DNA of 64,000 nucleotides, taken from NCBI GenBank assembly GCA_025529335.1, contig JAMYHX010000035.1, positions 62,001 through 126,000 of the forward strand. Reading direction: 5' to 3'. The stretch's first letter is position 1, and the number at the start of each line of letters is the position of its first letter. Below the pieces are notes generated by a model. The model was not told the DNA's origin and ran no database searches. It saw only the letters and a program-made list of their open reading frames with translations. Source of the stretch: Rhizopus sp. PT2906. Taxonomy: Eukaryota; Mucoromycota; Mucoromycetes; Mucorales; Rhizopodaceae. Both the position numbers and the translations under genes were made by a program. This document shows positions 45,127 through 57,136 of this stretch, piece by piece.

Positions 45127-46350
45127 ATGACAAAGCAATTAGACAATCTTGTTTACCTTGATGACTACATAGACAGTAAAAGAAGAAAAGAGAGAGAGAG
45201 AGAAAAGAGCAATATGTTGACATTTTAATATAGCACTCGAGGCAATTCCAGTAGACTTGCAGAGAAATTTTACATTAATGAGAGAATTGGATGGATATGC
45301 TCAAGGTTAGAACAAAAAAAAAAAAAAAGAAGGAAAACAGGTGTTGACACATGCCTGTAGATCTTATAGAAACTGTGTCGAGAGAAGCCATTTATTTGAT
45401 TGACAATATAAAAGATATGGATCCCAACACACGAATAGACAAGTTCAAGTATTTTATGACAGTCTTGACAGAGACATTAAAACGAGGCGAAGAGAAAGTA
45501 GCTTTAGCAAAATCCACTTTTGACATTGTAATTGAAAAGGATACAAGAAAAAAAAAAAAAAGGCTCGGTACTTATTCCCTTCATTAGGTAGAGCGTCACT
45601 GTAATCGACTGGATTCTAATCTAGTCAAGTTTGAAGAAGAGCAGACGTTAGGGGATGCACGGATAACGACCTTGCCGGGCTTGGAACCCTCGTCACGTTA
45701 CTTAAAAGAAGGCACAGATATAAGAGAAAAGACAGCAAAACGATTGGAAAGAGAACGAAAAGAAGTTAAAGGAGAAAAGAGGAGTATGTGTGTCTTTTGT
45801 TGTATAGGCATGAACTAACCAATCATTGTTTTAGTAGTTAAAAGTAAAAGCATACAACCCAAGATTGACTATTCATTTAATAACTTTTCATATAGAACGA
45901 AAGACTGTAAAGGATGCGAACGGAAGTCTATCACCTTCTGCTCTACGTACGCAAGCACTTAAGGAATCTAGGTCGATAAAGACAGATAATAAGTTGAAAC
46001 AGGCAAATAAGAATGGAAATGCAAAGTCAAAAACGTATGAATCGAGTATAGTGTCATAAAAGTGCTTATTAACCCTGTTTTTCAGTGTTGTGCCTGCTGA
46101 CCTGCCAATTGATCCAAATGAACCCCTTTATTGTTATTGTCAGCAGGTCTCTTTTGGTGACATGGTTGCTTGTGATAATTCAGATGTAAGGATGAATATA
46201 TTTATGGTTGGACTGTTTCAAACTAATGTTATATCATAGTGTGAGATCGAATGGTTCCATGTAGCCTGTGTTGATCTCAAGACAGTCCCGAAAGGTAAAT
46301 GGTATTGCAATAACTGCCTTATGAAAGTGAAGGGGAAACAAAGAAAGTAA
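45127..46350 (+). CDS. ING-family protein with C-terminal PHD finger
   Basis: Seven exons (45127-45175, 45234-45305, 45361-45527, 45588-45783, 45896-46034, 46086-46185, 46240-46350) give 277 aa. The N-terminal ING coiled coil reads LDDYIDTLEAIPVDLQRNFT then LMRELDGYAQ. The middle is basic. The C-terminus is an H3K4me3-reading PHD: EPLYCYCQQVSFGDMVACDN then CEIEWFHVACVDLK and GKWYCNNCLMK. The NuA4 (Yng2), NuA3 (Yng1) and Rpd3L (Pho23) complexes each use such a subunit; I cannot tell which this is. It is convergent with the ERT1-like gene, 148 bp away. The donor of exon 5 was chosen to keep phase. Confidence 0.9.
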
Positions 46351-46498
46351 ATCATGACCATGTACATACCAACTACTATTATTACATTCATTTTAAAACG
46401 CGCGCATCAACAAGAGCAATAAAAAGGACTTCAATAAAATACACATTTTATATATATAAATATCAATCTTGCTACTACTACTACTGCTACTAATATTG

Positions 46499-48191
46499 TT
46501 ATTGTAATTGAATCGGTAAAAAGTTTCCAACAATGACAGTCTATAATCAATGGATATCATTTTTAGTGTCAACAATGTCATGTTCATCCTTGTTCAAAAC
46601 TTACTGGAATATTATACTTGTCTCTACGAATTGTAAATGAAAAACAGCATGAAATCACACTTGTGTTTTCTGGATCTGGGCTTTTTAATAGGCATGATGT
46701 TAGGACAGCCTTTTGACCAGGATCAAACGCAATATTTCCATATTTCTATTTTATTTATCAGTATCTATTTACAGTATAGTAGACATCCAACGTACCTCCC
46801 AGTAATTCACAGCTGATTCTTCGGCCATTAATTCATAAATACATAGTCTACCTTCTCTTAAATTCTCGATAGGAACATTGACCAATGCGGCAAATTCCTT
46901 ATTGCCTTTATATATTTCACCAGTACGACGCCAAAGACATGCAGGTATACCCATCGAGCTAAACACTCGGTCATAATCCTAATATCTGTCAATGATCTTT
47001 CCTGTTTATGTCTTTTTCTTTTTTTTTTTTTTTTTACCAAAAGTAATCGTTCAAATGCTTCTTCAACCAGTATTAAATCAATATCTGTTAGTGACTGAGC
47101 AACTGATCTAAACGCAGGACGGAATGTTCCCATGACATTCAATATACGCTGTCGACTGGAGGCAGACATGCTATATGGAAATGAATATTAGCACTATTCC
47201 TTTTTCCTTTTTTAAGATACTTGCTTGTTATCCATGTATTTTTGAAGTCTAGCATAACCATTGACATAATTATAAGGCTTAAGAAAACCAGCCTCATATT
47301 TTGCATTGATCACCTCTGTCAATCTGTCTTCTAGTTTCCCATCAGACGGATCAGCTGCTGTAAGGAAAAAGCGTTCGGTGTTATTGACTGTGGCATTAGA
47401 TGCTGCGTTGTTGCTGTTATTGTTGGTATTGTTGTTACTGTTATTGTTGCTATTGTTATTGTTGTTGTTGTTGTTGTTGCTATTTCTAGCTGCATACATT
47501 CCTTGAACGTCTCCGTTTGCACCTAACGAATCCAAAAAGTCACTGATCACTGATATTTCATTTCCCATTTGTTCACTGGCAAACGTGAGTTGTCCAGCTC
47601 CCATCTGCCCATAAAACTGAAGCGGAAGTCCCCCGAGGTTACTACCAGATCCTAGCACTAGACAAGGTATATAGTTAGTCATAGTTTTGTTTTCTCTCTC
47701 TTTAAAGTTACCGTTTGCCTGAGCCATAGTAGATAATGATGCATAGTTACCGTTCAGGTTAGCCGGTATATCTGATCTCGGGTTGTTTAATTGTTGTTGC
47801 TGTTGCTGCTGTTGTTGTTGTAAAGAAGCAGAGTTATTGGGTGTTTTTACTTCATCATGGCATAAATGTCCAATACTTCGCTTGATGCAACGTTGACAAG
47901 GGCGACCTTTTGAGAATGAGGAAGTCAGTATCATGATGTATACAATTATATATTAATCACACCTTCATCACAGGTCATATGTGAGCGTCTACAGTAAACG
48001 CAAGCTGTTGAAAAAGAGAGACTTAGTAAAAGTTTCTTTATAATCATAATCTTACCATGTGTTACTTTTCGTCTTTTAGGTCCAGTGCGAGGTTTCTTTT
48101 TATTATCTTGTGTTTGATTATTTGAATTATCTTCAGATGGATCTTGCTGATCAGTAGGCGTAGTATTGCTTGGTTGTGTTGTATCAGACAT
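46499..48191 (-). CDS. Zn2Cys6 transcription factor of the Ert1/AcuK-AcuM type
   Basis: Seven exons (48056-48191, 47963-48004, 47225-47906, 47038-47170, 46796-46978, 46605-46745, 46499-46540) give 452 aa. The cluster ACVYCRRSHMTCDE plus GRPCQRCIKRSIGHLC is split over three exons, preceded by the basic RTGPKRRKVTH. After poly-Gln and poly-Asn tracts comes a PAS-like region: AFERLLLDYDRVFSSMGIPA, GEIYKGNKEFAALVNVP, ESAVNYWEK and a C-terminal TVIVGNFLPIQLQ. Ert1, AcuK and AcuM regulate gluconeogenesis and respiration genes such as PEP carboxykinase. The third intron appears to use a GC donor (AA|GCAAGT). Confidence 0.87.
47440..47480. repeat. TTG/TTA triplet run encoding poly-Asn
   Basis: Trinucleotide tract in the ERT1-like gene (poly-Asn on the minus strand). 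A second, CAA-type tract near 47,795-47,820 gives poly-Gln. Confidence 0.85.
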
Positions 48192-48985
48192 TTTCAGTCA
48201 TGCCAATAAGTCTCACTCAATAATGATCTTTATTAAATGTATAAAAAGGGAGAAAGAGATATAAAATTTTGTTTCTGTGTCTCTTCTGTCTCGTCTTTCT
48301 GTTCCTTTTTAGATCCAATCAAATCATCGTTTTTATTTATTATTTATTAAGCATAGATGATTCAACAGTGAGTGCTTGACAATGAATAGAGGATCCTTCT
48401 TCATTGAAGATCACGTGGAATGTACCGTAGATGAATAGAGTCAATGCTTCATGTATACTTTATTTTTTCAAGTCTTTTTCATGGATAAAATAGAATCTCA
48501 AGAAAGAAGGGAACGAAAGCAATGTTACTCTATTCACTAAAAATATTCCCATGAATCCATGCTTATTATAAAAAGGAAGGGAGAAGCGTAGAAAGATTGT
48601 ATGATCGCTTTATTATTTCACTCCTTGATTTCGGTAACAAGGGAAGAGAGAGAGGGGACACAGCTCATATTAATAGATGTCGATGCGGTGTTACAAAGAG
48701 AAGAGATAACGAATACATAGCCAGCTAAAATGGCAGCAATCACAAATTCGAGCTTGGAGCATGTCATTAATAAACTATATTTTTTTCCCCCTTTCTTACA
48801 GTATACTAGCATACTTTTGGACCTTTCATCAAAGGTTGTCTCTTGGCATCATAGTTTGCCATTAGTCAAATCTCTTTAATAAAATTAAGAAATGGTGAGT
48901 ATGGTAAAAGATGAGTCTATTTGTAACATTCTTTCCTCAATGAACTATCTCTCATATCAATAGACCTATGTACCGATGAATTATT
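48192..48985. other. intergenic, no gene seen
   Basis: Upstream region of the ERT1-like gene. No convincing reading frame or element. Confidence 0.5.
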
Positions 48986-49704
48986 CATAACGGGTGGAGT
49001 AACCTTCCAGCTTCGCTATTCCACCTAAATTTGCTGTCATTTCAGACGTGATATCCAATACTGCTTCAACAAGGAATTTGTTAAACAGTGGATCCTTTTG
49101 TATCAGAGACTGTATCTCTTCGATTACAGCTACAGATGATACAACTGCCGTATGAATTTCATCATCAAAGTCCAGATTAAGATGCTGATATATAGCACGA
49201 TGAACACCGACTGATGGCTTGTCTCATGAATAGACCCTAATGGGCATACAAGAATTGTCAGAGATCGATGGACAATAGCATAATCGCATCATTTACATCT
49301 CTGAGGACCCAATACGGCGATCGAGGCTTGTTGGTAGTCCTTCTGAATGGAGTTATCATGCCTCTAGTCCATTTAGCTGAAGTATAGGTGTCAGAAGTAT
49401 CTTTTATCCATATATATGATGTTACTCCACGTATCATCATCAGTGGTCTTATGCCCATACAAGCCTGCCTTAAAATACCACGCTTACCCACAAGATTGTT
49501 TCTGATCCCTCCCGAATACTCTTTATGCGTTATAGAATCCATCAACATCTGATGATTCAACTTGCCTCTGTCGTCCATTGTCATGAGATAGGCATTGCGA
49601 TATTGTTGAATAAAGTAGCTTCTGACTTGGAAAATTAGAAAATGAAAGTAGATAAAATGAGTCTCTATAATACTTTTATGAACAAAGAAAAGAAAAAGAT
49701 CCAT
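48986..49704 (-). pseudogene. unidentified relic, possibly a second TnpB/Fanzor-like fragment
   Basis: The upstream part (49258-49704) is open for about 148 codons and ends ...DTYTSAKWTRGM, RTTNKPRSPYWVLRDVNDAI, MLLSIDL. The spacing of a T-S motif from R-D-V-N-x-A resembles the RuvC-II/zinc/RuvC-III block of TnpB-type nucleases, but the Cys residues and the catalytic Glu are missing. Downstream, in another frame, 48,986-49,215 reads HRAIYQHLNLDFDDEIHTAV and continues open to a stop. The two parts cannot be spliced convincingly, so I treat it as decayed. Confidence 0.3.
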
Positions 49705-50743
49705 GGGAAAAAAGAGATCGACCTTTGAATAGAAGGCTAAATGTTGTCAACATCTGATGAATTGTCTTAGACATGATATGTCATCAACTACTACAGATTA
49801 CAGATGCCATGAAGTTACAGTACCACCTCGTTGATTAAAACCATCCCAGCTGGAAATTGTCAGTTTGCAAAAGAAGCTTTCAATCAGAGGTCAACTGATT
49901 GTCAAACACCAACGGCTATCGCGCAACGATGTGTTAAATATGAACATATAGACAAGAAGAGCCCATCTTTTGGTAGTGAAGATACAGAAGAATGCCTTTT
50001 TTTTGTGTTCCCAACAGATCGTCAACGCATTTAGATGAAGATCTATTATAGAAGAAATACGCTCTGTCAATGAAAAGAATCCGATGGCATAATACTCAAA
50101 GAAAATGCATAGATGTGAATCTGATAGCCTAGAAGAACGCTTGTAAGTTTGTATAGCACAGACTGATATTAATATATGGCATGTCACTAATGAGAACTAC
50201 TCATGTGAGGTTATATAGTGATTATTACCCCCAAACTGCTTCATAATGATACATTTGAAGAAACCATTAAACTGTTGTCTCCTTGGATTATCAGAGACAA
50301 AGAAAGGTGCATGCGTTTGATATTCGTTTTATTCATGATCAAGTTTAATATTGGTTCATTTTATTAAAGGAAAAAAGTGCTTTAATCGAAAGTTTAATGT
50401 TTTAATTTATTTTTTTAGTTGAAATTCTTTTTCTTTATTATCAGCAACATAGGTTTAAATACAACAAAGACAGATTGCAGGCACATAGTATTTATTGACC
50501 AACTTTTGGTGCACATGAGTATTCAGCTTGACTTGAGGCAGTTTGTAGGATATAGATTACTTTTTGGCACAGACTTGTTTGTATTGACCATAGTGATAAT
50601 CTGATCTTTAAGCTTCAGAAAGTGAGACAAATGCTTACTGTTTTGAGATCAAAGCCAACTCTAAGCAGATTACATTATTCTTCCATTTCGTGATTGTATT
50701 CATAAAATTTCGTTTTCTGTTTCTTTGATTGACCTACTCAAAA
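49705..50743. other. repeat-island spacer, no gene seen
   Basis: AT-rich sequence with only short random reading frames. Confidence 0.45.
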
Positions 50744-50860
50744 GCTATCTACGTAGACGCCTCAGATACAGGGTGGGGTATAACGTCAAAAGAAGTCGAG
50801 ACATACGGGTTTTGGTCAGAGGTCGAAAGCGGCACTTCGATCAATGCGAAGGAATTGAAG
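50744..50860 (+). mobile_element. retroelement RNase H relic (DIRS-like)
   Basis: Open for about 39 codons: AIYVDASDTGWGITSKEVET then YGFWSEVESGTSINAKELK. The pattern D-A-S-x-x-G-W-G...G-x-W...I-N-x-K-E-L is the start of a retroelement RNase H domain as in DIRS/Ngaro-type elements, with the first Asp and the Glu of the active site. Nothing else of the element is seen on either side. Confidence 0.55.
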
Positions 50861-50876
50861 ATCTACCAAGAAAAGA

Positions 50877-51053
50877 AAGGCTGAAGGATATATAAGCTCA
50901 GGAGCTGTAACAGGTCAATATATTAGTTTTTTAAAACTGACTCTCGATGAAATGGACAAACATCCACATATAAAGGATCACTATGTAGTCATGGATAATG
51001 CACCCATTCACACGCATGAAAAAATAAAGAAGTATATTGAGTATCGAAGATAA
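50877..51053 (+). mobile_element. DDE transposase relic (Tc1/mariner-like)
   Basis: Open for about 58 codons: AEGYISSGAVTGQYISFLKL then DEMDKHPHIKDHYVVMDNAP and IHTHEKIKKYIEYRR, followed by a TAA. VVMDNAPIH holds the second catalytic Asp of Tc1/mariner-type DDE transposases. The usual PPYSP...E segment that should come next is lost. It abuts the RNase H relic, suggesting nested or recombined insertions. Confidence 0.6.
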
Positions 51054-51913
51054 AAATGTGTGTAAAAAAAAAACCCCGTCTCCTTTGTAACACTATGCAA
51101 GATGAATTGAATGGTTTTGTTCACTGCATTTTATGTTTTTTTTTTTTGCTTTTCTTTCTCTGCAATTCACAATGGCACATGAATGACGCTATATTGTGTG
51201 ATGGTTCTTATAAAATGAAGCACTTAAAATTGCGGGTGTAAGTATCGATTAACTTCAAATGAAGTATTACGATAAGTTGTTCAATTGGAAAACTTGAAAG
51301 TTTTCTTATTTAAAAACGCGTTCCAGTGTGTTGTTCTCTTTATTGAATTTCTAATCCTTTTTATACCATATACAAGTTATCAAAGTTATCAAAAGAAGTC
51401 GAGTATTATTAATACAATTGCTTTTACAAGAAGGAGTCGCGAACAACATAAGGCATTCTACCTTGATCCATCTGCTGCGCCAACTAGTTCAATTTCTTTT
51501 GTTGGAAGGGGTCCGTAATCGACTTGAGCATATCAGGAATATCTTAATTGATTTAAACTTATTTTGTTTGTAACACTGATTGATAAACTCTTTTCAGGGC
51601 AGATAACCTAAACCATAAAAGTAATAGTTTTCAGAATTCCAAATGACACGCATGAGCAATAAAGAATCCTAGACACTGGCTCCGCCGTGACATTCAGCCC
51701 CAGATTCTGTTCACCGTCACGACTCGCCCAATGCACCCCAAGTGCCATGTCTAGAATTTCTTTACTTTTGTTTGTCATTTCCACCCATGTGCCAGATGAG
51801 CCCCATCTAGAAATTCTACAACTACTTCCAAAATCACCGGAGCTTCACCTGCACAACATGAGGAACCACAACCAATAAATATACCATTCTAAAAATTAGA
51901 TGAATCGAAGCAT

Positions 51914-53446
51914 GTGCTAATTTCACGGACCAACAGTTTGTTGTTTTGCCCCGTTTGTAATGATAGCTGGGGTTATGTTCGTGGTATAAGTAGACACTTA
52001 AAAAGTGGATATTGTATGGAAGCTTTACTTAGCAGAGGAGTTAATTTTACTGGATTTGATAAACCGGAAGATGAGATTGTGAATAACAATAGTACCGAGG
52101 AAACAATACCATCGTTATCAGTAAAAACAAAGAGGAGCCAGCCTGAAAATTGCACCCGCGATTACAACCACGCAGTCCTGTATTCTTGCAATGCACTACA
52201 ATTAGATAAATCACAACAGGAGCAAGTTGTCAAGTTTGTCGATGCAATGAATTTAAGGCCACTGTCAATGATCAGCCATGATGGTGTTGAAGAAAACACC
52301 CTTATTCATGAAAACATTGCAGCAAAAATTTGTGCCAACAAATATGATGATATATCACTGGTTTATGATACGAAGAAAAGAAAACTAAACGAAGACTCAA
52401 TGTTGGAAATAATTCCTGAACTTCCATATAACAAGATAATATTTGATGAAGACTTCGTGGAACTAGACGATGACTGGGCAAAATTTCTAAATGAAGATTG
52501 GGTAGTTAAACCACAAATACGCTTTGCATGTTCTGTTTTACTTTCTGGCATGATTTTAGTAAAAGAAACATAATGCATCATAGTCCACTGCAATGAAGTC
52601 TATGCAAGAACAAAAACCCTAGATTTCCATAGAGAGAGTTTTAAAATTAAGAAAGGAATGCTGCCAATTTCATCTCTTCCCCCACAAAACAGCGAATACC
52701 AAAATGTTCATGTGACATGCATGAATGATCAAGATGGTGTGAAATTAGTAATTGGTACAAAAGCATTTAATGGGTTAATCACGTCCAGCTTAAGAATAGA
52801 TTCGATTGTTAAACCTGATATTGGTCCTTCCACTACTCACTTTACTGTATACCCATCTTCCTCTGCCAAAAATACCAGAATATTTTTAAGTCGAAAGTCA
52901 TTAGAAGAAGCTAAAAGATTAGCAAGAGATACCAAGGCAATTAGGATTAAGCCTTATGACATACTGTCCCAACTTCGTCAAGTTAGAACTCAATTTGATA
53001 ATTTATCCACTTACTTGTGTTGCCGAGCATCAAGTCCACAAACTGACGATATGTCTTGCCGCCCTTATACAGTGTTCACTCTTGCGGATTATGATAATGA
53101 TCGTTCTGATTCCAATGGTAGAATAGGTTCTATTTTATTCCAAACGATAGCACTCAGTATTATCCGTGGTGACAATTTAGATTCTGTTGGGGAAAACATT
53201 GGATGTTTGGAAAAAAGTACAGTTCAAGCATCAGAAAACAAATGTAAAGAAAACAGTAAAATTGAATCAATCCTTCACTCCATTGTCGAATTGTATGCAA
53301 CTGACGATCAACGTATACCAGTTATTGGAAACTCAAAGTTAAATACTTTACTACAATCATTGGCAACCGAATTAGCACCTTATATAACTCAAGCAAATCA
53401 TTCTGTTGCTAAAGCAATTTTACATCGTTATTCAACATCGAATTGA
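51914..53446 (+). pseudogene. unknown ~510-codon zinc-finger ORF broken by one stop
   Basis: One reading frame stays open for 1.5 kb except for a TAA at 52571-52573. The N-terminal end has FCPVCNDSWGYVRGISRHLK then SGYC (a C-x2-C...H...C finger). Later segments are LYSCNALQLDKSQQEQVVKF, VELDDDWAKFLNEDWV, then after the stop IIVHCNEVYARTKTLDFHRE, AKNTRIFLSRKSLEEAKRLA, RPYTVFTLADYDNDRSDSNG and a C-terminal helix-rich end. No ATG precedes the finger in frame, so an upstream exon may exist. I recognise no family. The Cys-rich start and its place beside transposon relics suggest a mobile-element or domesticated gene. It is either newly dead or read through. Confidence 0.5.
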
Positions 53447-53611
53447 TTTTTTTTAATAGCTGTACAGCAATAAACATTTATGCGCCATCGAATTTATTGG
53501 AAGAAAAGGGATTTATTATGAACACCATTTGATACATTGAAGCATTTATCATTCAAATTTTTATAATCATTAAAATTTCTAAAGAGCTCAAGAAAACGAC
53601 AAAATTGATTT

Positions 53612-54020
53612 TCAATTGTCAGTTGTTCCTACGACAACCGTTGTTGGCTCCACTCCGACTTCGGATGTGGTTCTGTTTTCGGTAGCATCACCAAAAAGCT
53701 TGTTGGTCATGCGGCTTGTAGTATTAATTCTCGAAAGTATTTGACTTGAGGCTTCAGTAAAAGGAAAGGTACTCTAATTGAATGGCCAATATTACTTATT
53801 TTACTCATAATCGAAGGTCTTCTTTTGATTTAGTCAACAAAATAAATAGATAAAGCTGACCGAGTTCAGTTGCGGGTCCATCCTATGAATAACCATGATC
53901 ATTTGTACTAGTAGTTAATGCTTTCTCTGACATTTTGGCTGGTTCTTCAGAAGTAAGTCTCAGTCCTGAGCATGTGGTGACCATCATCTTAGAAGCAAGC
54001 ATGTCATCCAATGTCTTCAT
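53612..54020 (-). CDS. possible small hypothetical gene
   Basis: An ATG at 54018-54020 opens MKTLDDMLASKMMVTTCSGL and runs about 43 codons. A second open stretch ending at 53,612 reads FTEASSQILSRINTTSRMTN then KLFGDATENRTTSEVGVEPT. The composition is Ser/Thr-rich. They may be exons of one small protein, but the intron boundaries are not clear. No family recognised. Confidence 0.25.
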
Positions 54021-54172
54021 TTTTAGTTTAAACAGTGTAGAGCTTGTGCTCCAATCACGTATTCTTTATATATACTTATGAGATCTTTAAATTTGTAAAA
54101 TCTTGTTTATACACAAATTGGCATGTATCCTGTACTACTTTTGGCTGAATTTCTATTCTTTCTTTAATTTAT

Positions 54173-55573
54173 ATGTTGAAGCAGATCTACTCATTTGCAG
54201 TCATTACACGAGTGATTACTATATCGCTCGCTCTACTGACGTATTATTTCCTTTCTAGTTATGACTCTTCAGCCGAAATACAAACTAGGTCATCCCACAA
54301 TCTGTTGAATGCATTCTTACGATGGGATGCACTTTACTTCTTACACATTGCAGAACATGGTTATGTTTATGAACAGGAAACAGCGTTTTTCCCAGTGATG
54401 CCTTTGATATCAAGATTCTTGACTAATACCAGTAAATGATATATATATGTTGTTTTACTATATATTCAACTCAAAAATATACATTTCTAGTCCTTTTACC
54501 TCTAAAATATTTATTCGGATATCAGCATGCCTTACTCTTTTCTGGAGTAGCAGTAGCCAATATTTCATTTATTCTTGCTGCTGGTGCATTATACAAGTAA
54601 AAAAGAAGAAAAAAGGGGCCATGGAGACACGATGTATTTATTATTCATAGGCTTACACTAACACTTTTACCTCGCAATCCAAAGCTGGCATTTGCCTCAT
54701 CCATCGCTTTTTGCTTATCACCGCCGTCGATGTTCATGTCTTCATTCTATACAGAGTCTTTGTTTGCTCTACTTGGATTTTTAGGCATGAGATTTGTTGC
54801 ACGTAAAAAATACATGTATGCTGCTAGTATCTGGGCCATTGCATCAGGTACAAGGTCTAATGGTATTCTCTACTGTGGGTTCTTCTTTTATGACCTTGTA
54901 TGGATTCGATTATTAAAGCATAAGGTGATGTATGTAAATATATATATGTATACATATGGATTAAAGCTGACTAGATACATGGAAATAGAATGTCTATACC
55001 GGATTGATCCGATCAATACTGTATTCACTCATTACATGCTCTGGATTCATTCTCTTTCAGTATTTTGGTTATAAACAATTCTGCGCCCTTGACAGACCAT
55101 GGTGTAACAACAAATTACCTTTATTGTACTCATTTGTTCAAAAGGAGTACTGGGATGTAGGGTTCTTATCATATTATCAAGTTAAACAAATACCCAACTT
55201 TTTACTGGCTGCACCTATTACCCTTATCAGTATATATGGTCTTTTGTCGTATATTCGATTCGACTGGAAGAGATTTGTCTTTTTAAAGACTCAAGAGAAC
55301 AAAGACGATGACTCGTTTTATAGTAATCGATTGTTAGTCTATATGTACCTGTGGATATTTATGCTGTTTTATGTACTAACAAGCATGCACGTTCAAGTCA
55401 TCATACGGTTTTTTACATCCTTGCCACCATTTTACTGGTTTGTGGGACACGTCTGGATCAATGGGTTTGAAAAGAAAGTGAATGAACGTACAGCGAACGT
55501 GATCCTTGGTTATTTTGTACTTTATGGACTTACTGGAGTTATCCTGTTCGCTAATTTCCTTCCTCCAGCATAA
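54173..55573 (+). CDS. GPI18: GPI mannosyltransferase 2 (PIG-V/Gpi18)
   Basis: Four exons (54173-54431, 54491-54596, 54651-54924, 54989-55573) give 407 aa. Family landmarks are FLRWDALYFLHIAEHGYVYE with the lumenal Trp-Asp, QETAFFPVMPLI, FCLSPPSMFMSSFYTESLFA, ASIWAIASGTRSNGIL, FCALDRPWCNNKLPLLYSFV, YWDVGFLSYYQVKQIPNFLL and RFFTSLPPFYWF. Multiple hydrophobic spans fit a GT-C type ER membrane enzyme. PIG-V adds the second mannose (alpha-1,6) to the GPI precursor. Junctions keep phase. The length is close to yeast Gpi18 (433 aa). Confidence 0.93.
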
Positions 55574-55902
55574 AACAAGAATAAACTATATTACAATCAT
55601 CATCCAATGGAACAAAGGTTCAAGTATATTAGTATCATGTCCTTTCGTAGACATATCTTTCATTTGAATGTAAGAAGTAGTCTCGCATGTATTACGAAAG
55701 ATGCAGATTAAGGTTAAATTAAACACTGCTTGTAAATATCAAAATAGCCCCTCTATTATTATTAACGATGCCGAAGGGGCGGAACAAAGAAGGCTGGCGT
55801 GCAAAAGCGTCGTTAATAGAATTTAATCTTGCAGATGATCACACAGAGAATTTATATCTTTTCTTTCTTTTTTTTATTTTTTTTTATCTTTTATTTTAAA
55901 TA

Positions 55903-57000
55903 ATGGCACAGGTGACACTGGATCATATACTTCAAGCGGCTGAACGTATTCAAGTTCATCGCACACCTGTGATGTCAAGTCAAACAATAAACGAATATGC
56001 ATCCAAAGAATCTCCTGTCGAATTATTCTTCAAGTGTGAATTACTGCAAAAGACAGGCTGTAAGAAAAGATAGGATGATCGCTTGTTGAAATCTGACAAA
56101 ATATATCCGCAGCATTTAAGTATAGAGGAGCAAGTAATGCTATTCAATTACTCACACCAGAAGAAGCCAAGAATGGGGTTGTATGTCATTCATCTGGTAA
56201 TCATGCACAAGCAGTGGCTTTAGCTGCAAAACAAAGAGGGATACCAGCCTACATTGTTATGCCAAAGACAGCAGCGGCCATTAAAAAAGAAGCGGTCATT
56301 GGCTATGGTGCAAAAATAATTGAATGTGAGTCATCTCAGGCTGATCGTGAGAAAGTGGTAAGTGCACTCAAGTATGTGTACAAAGAGACGAGTTGTTTAC
56401 TGGTTGTACAAAAAGGCAAAAGAAGTATTGGAACAAACAGGTGCAGCCATGATTCATCCTTTTAATGATCCCAATGTGATTGCAGGACAAGGAACGATTG
56501 TACTTGAGTTACTGAGTCAAGTGAATGATTTAGATGCTATTATTATTCCTGTTGGGGGAGGAGGCATGCTGACAGGATGCTCTATTGCAGCCAAATCATT
56601 AAATCCGCGTATCAAGATATTTGCAGTGGAACCAGAAGCAACGGATGACACTCGTAAATCATTCAAGACCAAGCAGAGACATTCAAATGAACTTGGTCGT
56701 ACATCTGTTGCAGATGGTTTAGCAGCCGACTTAGGAGAGATTGCATTTGAATCCATGCTGAAATATGTTGATGATGTGTTTACAGTGAGTGAAAGGGAAA
56801 TCATTCAAGCAACTGAGATTATCTGGAAAAGATTGAAGCAATGTATTGAACCTAGTGCAGGTGTTGGAGTAGGAGTAGCCTTGTTTAATAAAGAGTTTCA
56901 AGAGAGGATAAAGAAAGAAAAGATACAAAGGATTGGAGTCATTCTCTGTGGTGGCAATGTTGACATAATCAAGATGGCAAAATTATTTTCTGAATTATAA
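55903..57000 (+). CDS. serine racemase / threonine dehydratase family enzyme
   Basis: Three exons (55903-56059, 56113-56357, 56416-57000) give 328 aa. Fold-type II PLP features are HRTPVMSSQTINE, ELFFKCELLQKTGSFKYRGA with the PLP Lys, CHSSGNHAQAVALAAKQRGI, AMIHPFNDPNVIAGQGT, IIIPVGGGGMLTGC (the phosphate-binding glycine loop), VADGLAADLGEIAF and EPSAGVGVGVALF. The length and lack of a C-terminal ACT domain fit serine racemase or catabolic serine/threonine dehydratase rather than Ilv1. Which reaction dominates cannot be told. It lies downstream of GPI18 on the same strand, with a 330-bp gap. Confidence 0.9.
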
Positions 57001-57136
57001 TTGTGTGAAAATAAAACTCATTTCGATTTGATGATTACTAACTCCTTTTTTCTTATTTGAATAAAAAAAAAAATATTCAGGGTCGAAAAAAAAAAAAAAA
57101 ATAAAACTTTCTTTCTTTCTTTGTTCCCTTTTTTAA

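Noticed and set aside
47306..47506. Plus-strand Leu-rich ORF resembling a membrane protein
   Set aside because: Antisense of the poly-Asn tract in the ERT1-like gene; the hydrophobicity is a repeat artefact.
52571..52600. A mini-intron (GTAAAA...CATAG) removing the TAA of the zinc-finger ORF
   Set aside because: It would be about 25 nt, far below the 45-85 nt introns seen in this genome, and it changes frame.
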